Shown here piece by piece: positions 17,603-25,315 of a stretch of 64,000 nt of DNA; positions within the stretch are counted from its first letter, which is position 1; each line of letters opens with the position of its first letter. Both the position numbers and the translations under genes were made by a program. The stretch comes from Arthrobacter gengyunqii (GTDB taxonomy: Bacteria; Actinomycetota; Actinomycetes; Actinomycetales; Micrococcaceae). A model generated the notes under the pieces. It saw only the letters and a list, made by a program, of their open reading frames with translations, made no database searches and was not told the origin of the DNA. The DNA lies in contig NZ_CP095461.1 of the NCBI RefSeq assembly GCF_023022985.1, positions 1,302,001 through 1,366,000 of the forward strand, given 5' to 3'.

Positions 17603-17626
17603 CTATTAGAACACATGTTCTAATAG
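17603..17626. promoter_or_regulatory. LexA-box-like perfect palindrome upstream of the radical SAM gene
   Basis: CTATTAGAAC-ACAT-GTTCTAATAG is a perfect inverted repeat with ten-base arms and contains GAAC-N4-GTTC, the LexA core. It ends six bases before the ATG (17597) of the radical SAM gene, where a bound repressor would block initiation. As I recall it, the mycobacterial homologue is in the LexA regulon; that supports but does not prove the call. Confidence 0.65.
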
Positions 17627-17643
17627 GAAGCGGTGGACAGGGA

Positions 17644-18039
17644 CTATTGGTAGCCGCCGTCTTCCAGTCCGGCCAGACGTTCGAAGACGTTGCCCGAGGC
17701 CGGATCCCCGGTCCTCAGCTTGGAAAGGCCAGCGGCCAGGAAGTACAGCGGGAGGAAGGCCATCCCCAGGCCGGCGTACTGGCCGGCGTGCCGTGCCTCA
17801 TGCCGGAGCAGGGCGCTGGGACCGTCCGGACCTGGCAAAAAGGACCGGGCAACCCGATCGCGGTACAGGATCACGTTGCCCACGGTGAAGGCTGCGGCCT
17901 TCGGCAGGGGAAAGGTCCAGCCGCCTGCCAGCAGGAGTCCGTCAGGTCCGTGCTCCACGGGGCATCCTCCCGCCCGGGCGAGCAGCAGGCCTGCCGGCGT
18001 CGTCAGGTTGAGGGTATTCAATAGTCGGCGCAGATCCAC
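17644..18039 (-). CDS. Conserved protein with HExxH motif and one membrane segment
   Basis: The GTG at 18039 lies six bases after a TAGACT box, suggesting a leaderless start; an in-frame GTG at 18045 touches the box. The product is 131 residues. It contains RHEARHAGQYAGLG (HExxH at residues 80-84), a hydrophobic stretch AFLPLYFLAAGLSKL (about 94-108) and NVFERLAGLEDGGY with Glu120. HExxH with a downstream Glu resembles small zinc metallopeptidases, but proteolysis is only a guess. Similar short proteins occur in other actinobacteria. Confidence 0.7.
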   Translation of the reverse strand: MDLRRLLNTLNLTTPAGLLLARAGGCPVEHGPDGLLLAGGWTFPLPKAAAFTVGNVILYRDRVARSFLPGPDGPSALLRHEARHAGQYAGLGMAFLPLYFLAAGLSKLRTGDPASGNVFERLAGLEDGGYQ

Positions 18040-18045
18040 TTTCAC

Positions 18046-18051
18046 AGTCTA
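18046..18051 (-). promoter_or_regulatory. -10 element, leaderless mRNA for the HExxH protein
   Basis: On the minus strand TAGACT is followed by GTGAAA and then the GTG at 18039, the same six-base gap as at the other leaderless starts. Confidence 0.5.
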
Positions 18052-18218
18052 GGAGCGGACCGGTGGCACGTCACGGGACGGTCACCCCGGGGAGCCGTGC
18101 CCCGGTTCGCAGGCTGGGTTGGTTAGACTGGAGGCTACGGGCATTTTCGCTTGCTTTCATACACCCAACGCCCATCAAAACGTCCATCAACAGGGCCGGA
18201 AATAGGTAAGAACTGTAC

Positions 18219-19301
18219 ATGTCGAACTCCATACCGGGGACGCACTCCCCAGACACCGTCCCCGAACCGCCCAACCCGCTGGATGAAGCGGCAGTTGCCG
18301 CCGCCGTCGAAGCGGCGCTCGCCGCGATTGCCGCCGCCGCTGATCTGGATGGCCTCAAGGACGTCCGCATCGCCGTCGCCGGCGACAAGTCGCCGCTGAG
18401 CCTGGCCAACCGCACCATCGGTTCCCTTCCCAAGGACCAGAAGTCCGCCGCCGGCAAGCTTGTGGGCCCCGCCCGCGGCCGCATCAACGCCGCGCTCGCC
18501 GCCCGCACAGTGGAGCTGGAAGCAGAGCGCGACGCGCGGATCCTGGTTGAGGAGGCGGTCGACGTCACCGCCGCTCCGCGCCGCCGCCGCATGGGCGGGC
18601 GCCACCCGCTGTCCACCCTGCAGGACCGCGTCATCGACGTGTTCGTGGGCATGGGCTGGGAAATCGCCGAAGGCCCCGAGGTCGAATCCGAGTGGTTCAA
18701 CTTCGACGCACTGAACTTCAAGCCGGACCACCCGGCCCGTGAAATGCAGGACACCTTCTTTGTTGAGCCGCCCGAAGCCCACCTGGTGATGCGCACGCAC
18801 ACCTCGCCGGTGCAGGTCCGCTCCATGCTCGAACGCGAGCTGCCGATTTACGTCCTGTGCCCGGGCAAGGTGTTCCGCACCGATGAACTCGATGCCACGC
18901 ACACCCCTGTCTTCCACCAGTTCGAGGGCCTGGCCATCGACAAGGGCCTGACCATGGCAGACCTCGTGGGCACGCTGGAGCACTTCACCCGCGTGTTGTT
19001 CGGCGATCAAGCCAAGGTGCGCCTGCGCCCGAACTACTTCCCCTTCACCGAGCCCAGCGCCGAGCTGGACATCTGGCACCCGGGAGCCAAGGGCGGCCCG
19101 CGCTGGATCGAGTGGGGCGGCTGCGGCATGGTCAATCCGAACGTGCTCCGCGCGGCCGGCATTGATCCCGAGGTCTATTCAGGTTTTGCCTTCGGCATGG
19201 GTATTGAGCGCGCACTGATGTTCCGCAACGAAGTGGGGGACATGCGCGACATGATCGAGGGCGATGTACGTTTCAGCGAACACTTCGGGATGGAGATCTA
19301 A
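18219..19301 (+). CDS. pheS: Phenylalanyl-tRNA synthetase alpha subunit
   Basis: The product is 360 residues: an N-terminal coiled-coil (about 20-95) that binds tRNA, then the class II catalytic core with motif 1 ([20 protein letters not shown]), motif 2 ([25 protein letters not shown]) and motif 3 ([13 protein letters not shown]). It charges tRNA-Phe as an alpha2-beta2 enzyme with PheT. A possible -10 box TAGACT lies at 18124-18129. The stop is immediately followed by the pheT start. Confidence 0.96.
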   Translation: MSNSIPGTHSPDTVPEPPNPLDEAAVAAAVEAALAAIAAAADLDGLKDVRIAVAGDKSPLSLANRTIGSLPKDQKSAAGKLVGPARGRINAALAARTVELEAERDARILVEEAVDVTAAPRRRRMGGRHPLSTLQDRVIDVFVGMGWEIAEGPEVESEWFNFDALNFKPDHPAREMQDTFFVEPPEAHLVMRTHTSPVQVRSMLERELPIYVLCPGKVFRTDELDATHTPVFHQFEGLAIDKGLTMADLVGTLEHFTRVLFGDQAKVRLRPNYFPFTEPSAELDIWHPGAKGGPRWIEWGGCGMVNPNVLRAAGIDPEVYSGFAFGMGIERALMFRNEVGDMRDMIEGDVRFSEHFGMEI

Positions 19302-21845
19302 GTGAGAATCCCACTTTCCTGGCTGCGCGAGTATGCCCAGGTTCCGGCGGACGCAACCGCCGAAGACGTCATGGCCGAACTGGTCAAGGTTGGCCTGGAG
19401 GAAGAGGACGTCCACCGTCCCACCGACGAACTCTCGGGCCCGATCGTTGTTGGCCAGGTGCTCTCCAAGGAGCCCGAGCCGCAGAAGAACGGCAAGACCA
19501 TCAACTGGTGCTCCGTCCGCGTGGTGCCCGAGGGTACCGAGCAGACGCTCACCGGTGACGGCATTGACCCGTCCGGCGTTCAGGGCATCGTGTGCGGCGC
19601 GCACAATTTCGAGGTAGGGGACAAGGTTGTTGTCACCCTGCCCGGCGCCGTGCTGCCCGGAGACTTCCGGATCAGCCCGCGCAAGACCTACGGCCACGTG
19701 TCCGCCGGCATGATCGCCTCCGTGCGCGAACTGGGCATCGGCGAAGACCACGACGGCATCCTGGTGCTCTCCACCCTGGGACTCGATCCCGAGGTCGGCA
19801 CCGACGCCATGGACCTGCTTGGCCTCTACGACCAGGCCGCGGAAATCAACGTCACTCCGGACCGCGGGTACGTCTTCTCCATCCGCGGCGCGGCCCGTGA
19901 GTACGCCCACGCAACAGGCACCAGGTTCACCGACCCCGCCGGCACGGTGGAGGTACCGGAAGCCGACGGCGCCGGGTACCCGGTGCGCCTGGCCGACGAA
20001 TCCCCGATCTACGGCAAGGCCGGATGCGACCGCTTTGTGGCCCGCACCGTCCGCGGCGTGGACCCGACCCGTCCGACGCCGCCGTGGATGTCTTCGCGCC
20101 TGCGCCTGGCCGGAATGCGTTCGATCTCCCTGGTCGTGGACATCTCCAACTATGTGATGCTTGAGCTCGGCCAGCCGCTGCACTTCTACGACCTGGACAA
20201 GCTCACCGGCGAGATTGTGGTCCGCCGTGCCAACCCGGGCGAAACGCTGAAGACCCTGGATGACAAGGTCCGCACCCTGGACCCCGAGGACCTGCTGATC
20301 ACTGACGGGTCCGGTGCCATTGGCATTGCCGGCGTCATGGGCGGAAACGCCACCGAGGTCTCCGACGCCACGCAGAACGTCCTGATCGAGGCCGCACACT
20401 TCGAGGAAGTGTCCATTGGACGCTCCCGCCGCCGCCACAAGCTCCCCTCGGAAGCGTCCAAGCGCTTCGAGCGCGGCGTTGACTGGTACATCGCGGACAT
20501 CGCAGCGCAGCGCGCCGTCGACCTGCTGGTGGAACTGGCCGGCGGCACCGCCGACGCGTCCATCACCGACGCCGGCACCAGGCCCGAGGCCAAGGCCATC
20601 GACCTGCCCGCAGACTTCGCCTCCAAGCTGATCGGTTACGACTTCAGCAAGGACCAGATCACCGGAACACTGCGTGACCTGGGTGCCGAGGTGGCGGAAA
20701 CGGCTGCCGGCTACTCCGTGACCCCGCCGAGCTGGCGCACGGACCTGGAAACCCGCGAGGACCTTACCGAGGAAATCATCCGCCTGGTGGGCTACGAGCA
20801 CATTCCCTCCACCCTGCCCACGGCCCCTCCCGGCCGCGGCCTGACCCGGATCCAGCAGCAGCGCCGCCGCCTGCAGCAGGCCCTCGCCGCTTCCGGCCTG
20901 ACCGAGGTGCTGTCCTACCCGTTCGTGACGGAGGAGGACAACAACACCTTCGGAACGCCCGACGCCGGCACCTCGCCTGCCGCGGTCAAGCTGGCCAACC
21001 CGCTCAGCGCGGAGTTCGGCTACCTGCGCACCTCGGTGCTGCCGGGGCTGTTCGAGGTGGCCAAGCGCAACCTCTCCCGCGGCTTCCGGGATTTGGCCCT
21101 GTTCGAATCCGGATCGGTCTTCCTGCCCGGTGAGCAGCTGGGGACGACAACAATTCCGCCGCTGGGCGTGAAGCCCTCCGAGGAAGTCCTGGACTCGCTG
21201 TACGAGGGTGTTCCGGACCAGCCGCTGCACATCGGCGTGCTGTTCACCGGCCACGAGTCGCAGCCCGGAGCCGGTTACGCACCGCGCGCCTGGGACTGGG
21301 CCGATGCCGTGGACACCGCGCGCCTGATGGGCGACGTGCTCGGTGTGGAACTGGTGGTGAGCCAGGGCGAACACCAGGCCTTCCATCCGGGCCGCACCGC
21401 CAAGCTCTCGCTGCGCAGCGGCGAGACGGTGGGCTACGCCGGCGAGCTGCACCCCAAGCTGCTTGCAGCAAGGGACCTGCCGGCCCGCACCGTGGCGCTG
21501 GAGCTCGACGCCGACGCACTGTTCGACGCCGCACCCGAAGTCATCGTGGCCCGCGCGATTTCCTCGTTCCCCGCCACCACCCAGGACGTTGCTCTGGTGG
21601 TGGAGGCGTCCATCCCCGCCGAGACGGTGCTTGAAACCCTGCGCGAAGGCGCCGGGGAACTTCTTGAGGACATCGCGCTGTTCGATGTCTACTCCGGAAA
21701 GGGCATTGAAGAGGGGCACAAGTCCCTGGCCTTCGCCCTGCGCTTCCGCGCCGGGGACCGGACCCTGACCGCCGATGAGGCGTCAGAGTCCCGGGCGGCC
21801 GCAGTAGCCCTGGCAGCCGAACGGTTTGGCGCCGTCCAGCGCTGA
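19302..21845 (+). CDS. pheT: Phenylalanyl-tRNA synthetase beta subunit
   Basis: The product is 847 residues, full length. Domains in order: the N-terminal region MRIPLSWLREYAQVPADAT, an OB-fold tRNA-binding/EMAP-like domain (about 40-155), B3/B4 editing domain (about 200-400, with SISLVVDISNYVMLELGQPL), B5, catalytic-like domain and a C-terminal anticodon-binding FDX-ACB domain (SSFPATTQDVALVVEASIPA). The GTG start directly follows the pheS TAA with no gap, so translation is coupled. Confidence 0.96.
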   Translation: MRIPLSWLREYAQVPADATAEDVMAELVKVGLEEEDVHRPTDELSGPIVVGQVLSKEPEPQKNGKTINWCSVRVVPEGTEQTLTGDGIDPSGVQGIVCGAHNFEVGDKVVVTLPGAVLPGDFRISPRKTYGHVSAGMIASVRELGIGEDHDGILVLSTLGLDPEVGTDAMDLLGLYDQAAEINVTPDRGYVFSIRGAAREYAHATGTRFTDPAGTVEVPEADGAGYPVRLADESPIYGKAGCDRFVARTVRGVDPTRPTPPWMSSRLRLAGMRSISLVVDISNYVMLELGQPLHFYDLDKLTGEIVVRRANPGETLKTLDDKVRTLDPEDLLITDGSGAIGIAGVMGGNATEVSDATQNVLIEAAHFEEVSIGRSRRRHKLPSEASKRFERGVDWYIADIAAQRAVDLLVELAGGTADASITDAGTRPEAKAIDLPADFASKLIGYDFSKDQITGTLRDLGAEVAETAAGYSVTPPSWRTDLETREDLTEEIIRLVGYEHIPSTLPTAPPGRGLTRIQQQRRRLQQALAASGLTEVLSYPFVTEEDNNTFGTPDAGTSPAAVKLANPLSAEFGYLRTSVLPGLFEVAKRNLSRGFRDLALFESGSVFLPGEQLGTTTIPPLGVKPSEEVLDSLYEGVPDQPLHIGVLFTGHESQPGAGYAPRAWDWADAVDTARLMGDVLGVELVVSQGEHQAFHPGRTAKLSLRSGETVGYAGELHPKLLAARDLPARTVALELDADALFDAAPEVIVARAISSFPATTQDVALVVEASIPAETVLETLREGAGELLEDIALFDVYSGKGIEEGHKSLAFALRFRAGDRTLTADEASESRAAAVALAAERFGAVQR

Positions 21846-21860
21846 CAGCTGTGGTGCGCT

Positions 21861-21893
21861 GAAGGGTCCTGCCGGGTTTCGGCGGGGCCCTTC
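21861..21893. terminator. Bidirectional terminator after pheT
   Basis: Arms 21861-21874 and 21880-21893 pair over 14 bp (two G-U pairs) around a GGTTT loop. The hairpin lies between the convergent pheT and NTF2-like genes. The following sequence is T-poor, so it is a weak or rho-assisted terminator. Confidence 0.65.
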
Positions 21894-21908
21894 GCCGTTC
21901 CGATGCCC

Positions 21909-22298
21909 TCAGCGGCCGCCCTTGGCGAGGTAGTCCGCGCCGTCATAGTGGACGTGGAGGGTATCGATGCGCCCAGCCCCGTCGAAGGTGAAAAACTCCG
22001 CGAACCGCACGTTTCCGCCAGGCATGGCGGCATCGTAGAGTACTGCCGACGATGACTCGTCGTGAACCTCCCGGAGAATGTCGAGGCCTTCCACAGTTGC
22101 GATGAAGCCGCTGACTCCCTGCAAGAAGCCCTCAGTGGCATCCGGACGGTGGCCGGCCATGGCGCCGGTGAAGTCAAGCCGCTCGGACAGGAGAGGGCGC
22201 AGGGTGCTTCCGTCGCCAAAGGCCTCCGGCCCCTCGGACATGATGCGGTAATACTCGTGCAGTGCCGGCGGTGCCGAGGGGGCGAGATTTCCGTCCAT
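21909..22298 (-). CDS. NTF2/SnoaL-like fold protein
   Basis: The ATG at 22298 follows AAGGAAG and gives 129 residues. The pattern HEYYRIMSEGPEAFGDGSTL, LDFTGAMAGHRPDATEGFLQ and VRFAEFFTFDGAGRIDTLHV fits nuclear-transport-factor-2-like proteins: a cone-shaped fold with a small ligand pocket. The likely role is a small-molecule isomerase or cyclase-like function, but substrate and pathway are unknown. It lies alone between pheT and the polysaccharide operon, 133 bases after the GH114 gene end. Confidence 0.7.
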   Translation of the reverse strand: MDGNLAPSAPPALHEYYRIMSEGPEAFGDGSTLRPLLSERLDFTGAMAGHRPDATEGFLQGVSGFIATVEGLDILREVHDESSSAVLYDAAMPGGNVRFAEFFTFDGAGRIDTLHVHYDGADYLAKGGR

Positions 22299-22431
22299 GA
22301 TTGCTTCCTTGTCTGGGCGCAGGCGGTCCGTCCGGTCCGCCACCCACGTTTTCCGGGGTCAGCATAAGTGTGGCAGCGGAGGGCGGGTCACGAACAGTGA
22401 TCCGGAAGTATCTCCTTGAGGGAAATGCCGC

Positions 22432-23271
22432 TCAGCAGGAGGACCTGGCCGGCCCAAGATCCAGCGGTTTCAGCATGGAGGACAGGCCGATCCGCCGGGA
22501 CTCGGCGCAAAAGTCCAGCGACCCTTGGTATTCGACGTGCAGAACGGCCTTCCCCTCGTCGGCAAAGGGCTTGTATGCCTCACATTCCCCGTACCGAAAA
22601 CACTCCTCATTGACGGCAAAATCAAAGTCATCCACCAGTTCGGGAATCTGGTCGATGTCGTTCTTCAAGCCCACCGACAATCCGCGGGCATGGGCCAGTT
22701 CTGCAACGGCCCGGTTGTAGGCCAACTGGTCATCCGCCTTCAGCGGGAAGCCCGTCTCATTGACATAGCCGTCAACATTGTCCGGTTCCACGGCATCGAA
22801 TCCCTTCGCCGCGCAGGTATCCATGCGTGCTGCCATGATCGGCAGGAGAACGTCCATCCGGCGGATGTCCAGCCACCGCTCATCCGGCCAGCCATCCAGG
22901 GTGTTCCCCAGGACCGCTTCCGGAAACAGGCCCGCGTCCCCCCGGAAGTCCTCCCAGGAACCAACCGACAAATAGCAGATCGAGCGCCTGCCTTCAGTGT
23001 TCAACGCGAGTATGTCCGCTGGCGTTGTTGTCTCGTAGTCCACGTCGTAGATGTCAGCGTCCACCGACAGATCAAGGGCACCACTGAGCTGCCACTGCCA
23101 GGTGAGGGCCGGAGCAGGTATCCACCGTGCGGAATCCGCCTTCGTCCGCGCTTCCGGGATGGCCCCTGCTGCGCCGTCAGGGGCCGGTGCGCACGCGCCC
23201 AGGGAGAAGAGGAGGAACACTGCGGTCACCACAGCGACAAGGCGGTCCCTGGCACCGGGGCGTCCTTTCAC
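22432..23271 (-). CDS. GH114 endo-alpha-1,4-polygalactosaminidase-like lipoprotein
   Basis: The product is 279 residues. An N-terminal signal ends in the lipobox LFSLGAC, so Cys27 would be lipidated and the enzyme anchored outside the membrane. The GH114 barrel shows WQWQLSGALDL (about 58-68), YDVDYE, RSICYLSVGSWEDFR (about 96-110), GFDAVEPDNVDGY (157-169; Glu162, Asp164), GLKNDIDQIPELVDDFDFAV and NEEC (221-224). The family cleaves alpha-1,4-linked galactosamine chains. The GTG start overlaps the stop of the spherulin-4 gene by four bases (GTGA). It is the last gene of the four-gene operon. Confidence 0.9.
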   Translation of the reverse strand: MKGRPGARDRLVAVVTAVFLLFSLGACAPAPDGAAGAIPEARTKADSARWIPAPALTWQWQLSGALDLSVDADIYDVDYETTTPADILALNTEGRRSICYLSVGSWEDFRGDAGLFPEAVLGNTLDGWPDERWLDIRRMDVLLPIMAARMDTCAAKGFDAVEPDNVDGYVNETGFPLKADDQLAYNRAVAELAHARGLSVGLKNDIDQIPELVDDFDFAVNEECFRYGECEAYKPFADEGKAVLHVEYQGSLDFCAESRRIGLSSMLKPLDLGPARSSC

Positions 23272-23987
23272 CGGCGGACCGCATCACGCCGGGCAGCGAG
23301 ACGCCGGGCACCTCGATGACCGGCAACCAAGTGCTCCGAAACAGCGGTGGGGGTCCCGCGCCAGGGATTGGGCAGGGAGCGGTCGGTGGCAAAGACATGC
23401 CCTGCGCCGTGGCTTCCTGCGGCAAGGCGGACGACGGCGATCTCTCCGGGGCTGCAGTCGTACACCAGATGCCACATCCGCGCCGGCGGCACGTCGCGCG
23501 CCCATGCAGGCTGCGCAAACTCCGCGTACGACCCGGCCGTGCCCTCAAAAACTGCCGTGACGTCGAACAGATCCATGTGCGCCAGCGTGGGAAAGCGGCC
23601 GGGGTTGGCTGCCAGAAACTTGATTCCTGCGTTTCGTGCCGCTGCGGCGTACTGAGCGCAGCGGGCCAGGCTTTGCGGAACGGAGGGAAGCTCATCGAGC
23701 ATGATTCCGTCGAGCCCGTACAACCTTTGCCAGGAATGAATATCCCGGGCTACGTCCGCCACGGGCCGGTTTCCGTAGTCGACCCGTACGTAGCCAAGGA
23801 GCTGTATGCGCGGCCGCAGTTCCGCCACGGCGGCGGGATAGTACTCATCGTCGTCGCTTCCCGGCCCGTCGTGGACGTTGAGAACGGCAAAGGATATCTT
23901 TCGGCGCTGAGCGGCCAACCAGGACCATTCCTGCGGAGCCTCGGCAGGATGGACATACCAGGGAACAGCGGTCTGTGCTTTTCTCAC
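23268..23987 (-). CDS. Spherulation-specific family 4 (GH135-like) glycoside hydrolase
   Basis: The GTG at 23987 overlaps the stop of the membrane-protein gene (GTGA) and gives 239 residues. The spherulin-4 barrel is clear: TAVPWYVHPAE (7-16), FAVLNVHDGPG, LGYVRVDYGNRP (64-75), GIMLDELPS with Asp98/Glu99, and TAVFEGTAGSYAEF with Glu148. These match the catalytic acids of Sph3, the fungal galactosaminogalactan hydrolase. No signal peptide or membrane helix is visible, unlike fungal Sph3, so a cytoplasmic or non-classically placed enzyme is implied unless the start lies elsewhere. The C-terminus is Arg-rich. Confidence 0.85.
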   Translation of the reverse strand: MRKAQTAVPWYVHPAEAPQEWSWLAAQRRKISFAVLNVHDGPGSDDDEYYPAAVAELRPRIQLLGYVRVDYGNRPVADVARDIHSWQRLYGLDGIMLDELPSVPQSLARCAQYAAAARNAGIKFLAANPGRFPTLAHMDLFDVTAVFEGTAGSYAEFAQPAWARDVPPARMWHLVYDCSPGEIAVVRLAAGSHGAGHVFATDRSLPNPWRGTPTAVSEHLVAGHRGARRLAARRDAVRR

Positions 23988-25315
23988 GCGTACGTCCTCG
24001 GATCGGAAACGCGCATCAGCAGCACGCCGATGCCGGCGACCAGGAAGGCCATGGCTACGAGTATGCCAGCTGCGTTTCCCCCTGTTATCCAGGCTTCCGA
24101 AGAAAGAAACGCGGCACCGGCAAAAACGACTCCGCTGCCAGGCAGCCCGAACGCCGCCAGTGTGGTGGACGTCGTGGCCAGGGAGCTGAAGGCGGCAGCC
24201 ACCAGCACAGTGGCGGCAACCCGGGTGTCCCCGACCAGGAAAATGACCACAAGGGCGGAAACGGAAGCCGATATGACAACTATCGCCGCGGACATTGCCA
24301 TGGTGAGCGAGCGTGCATTCCGGGCTGCGTGCCGCAGCAGCGGTGTTCGGTTGGAGGACCAGACAAGCCGCTGGCGCATGAGCACCAGGGCCGGATCCGT
24401 GGCAGCCGCGGCGATGACTGTCGCGACCACGAGCGCTTTTCCTTCCCAAGCCGGCATCCGGGTCAGAGCCACCGATAGGGCGGCGGCAAGGAAGGATGCC
24501 TGGGCTGCCGGTGCGACGGCAGCCAGCCAGTTTCCGCGTCCGAACAAGCGGCGGTCGCTGCTCGTCCGGAGGTGCGTCACCAAGGCCAGCGTGACTGCGG
24601 CCAGCACCAGAACGGCAACGGACACAACGATGGGCAGGGCAGCGGAGTGACCGAGGACCAGCGTCAAGGCGGCAATCGTGACAGCAACGGACAGGATGGT
24701 CAGCAGGTACCATGAACGGCCGAGGATCACGAGCATGGAGACGACGCAGGAATACCAGCACCAGGCCATCAGGAGGCCCGCCCAGCTTCCGTCCTGACCG
24801 GGAATGACCAGTGACACCGCCATGTAACAAGCCAGAACGAGCATGACGACGATGGTTGCGCCGGTTCCGCGGGCGATTCCGCGGTTCACCTGGCCTGCGC
24901 CGGCGTGTGCCCAGACAATTCCCGATATCGATTGTCCGATGATCCAGGCACCAATGCCGGCAACCAGGACTTCCCGGGTGTTGGCTGCCATTACCGTGGC
25001 GGTGAGGCCGCCCAGAAAAGCACCTAAAACCAGGACAATGCCGCGCCTGACGGCCTCCAGCAGCGCATCCCGGGAAATCCAGGACTCCGAGGGGCCGGAA
25101 ACCTGGGCTGCGGAACGTACTTGAACAAGGGATTGTGCGTAGTCAAAAACATCCTTGGCCCCGTGGCGTTTCCGTGCAGTGCGGTCGCTGATCCCGGATG
25201 CCTCCAGGCGGGCGGTAATCTCGTACACATCAACGGCATCGAACCCTGCGTGCTCGTTCTCAAAAACCGCCACAGGCTTTCCCTTTCCATGCACCGCAAC
25301 GCTGTCCGCGCTCAT
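23984..25315 (-). CDS. Polytopic membrane protein of the PelF operon
   Basis: The ATG at 25315 overlaps the PelF stop (ATGA). The product is 443 residues. Residues 1-90 are soluble and contain DVYEITARLEASGISDRTA with a following GAKDVFDYA, a predicted helical motif. The rest is about eleven or twelve transmembrane helices beginning at RRGIVLVLGAFLGGLTATVM. Position suggests it takes the place of PelG, the flippase-like partner of PelF, or of the membrane part of fungal Gt4C; sequence similarity to PelG is not obvious by eye. It probably carries the polymer across the membrane. The role is inferred. Confidence 0.8.
   Translation of the reverse strand: MSADSVAVHGKGKPVAVFENEHAGFDAVDVYEITARLEASGISDRTARKRHGAKDVFDYAQSLVQVRSAAQVSGPSESWISRDALLEAVRRGIVLVLGAFLGGLTATVMAANTREVLVAGIGAWIIGQSISGIVWAHAGAGQVNRGIARGTGATIVVMLVLACYMAVSLVIPGQDGSWAGLLMAWCWYSCVVSMLVILGRSWYLLTILSVAVTIAALTLVLGHSAALPIVVSVAVLVLAAVTLALVTHLRTSSDRRLFGRGNWLAAVAPAAQASFLAAALSVALTRMPAWEGKALVVATVIAAAATDPALVLMRQRLVWSSNRTPLLRHAARNARSLTMAMSAAIVVISASVSALVVIFLVGDTRVAATVLVAAAFSSLATTSTTLAAFGLPGSGVVFAGAAFLSSEAWITGGNAAGILVAMAFLVAGIGVLLMRVSDPRTYA

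Noticed and set aside
19179..21719. 846-codon open frame antisense to pheT
   Set aside because: It is a shadow frame of a GC-rich gene, with the glycine- and alanine-rich composition typical of antisense frames and no ribosome site or family motif.
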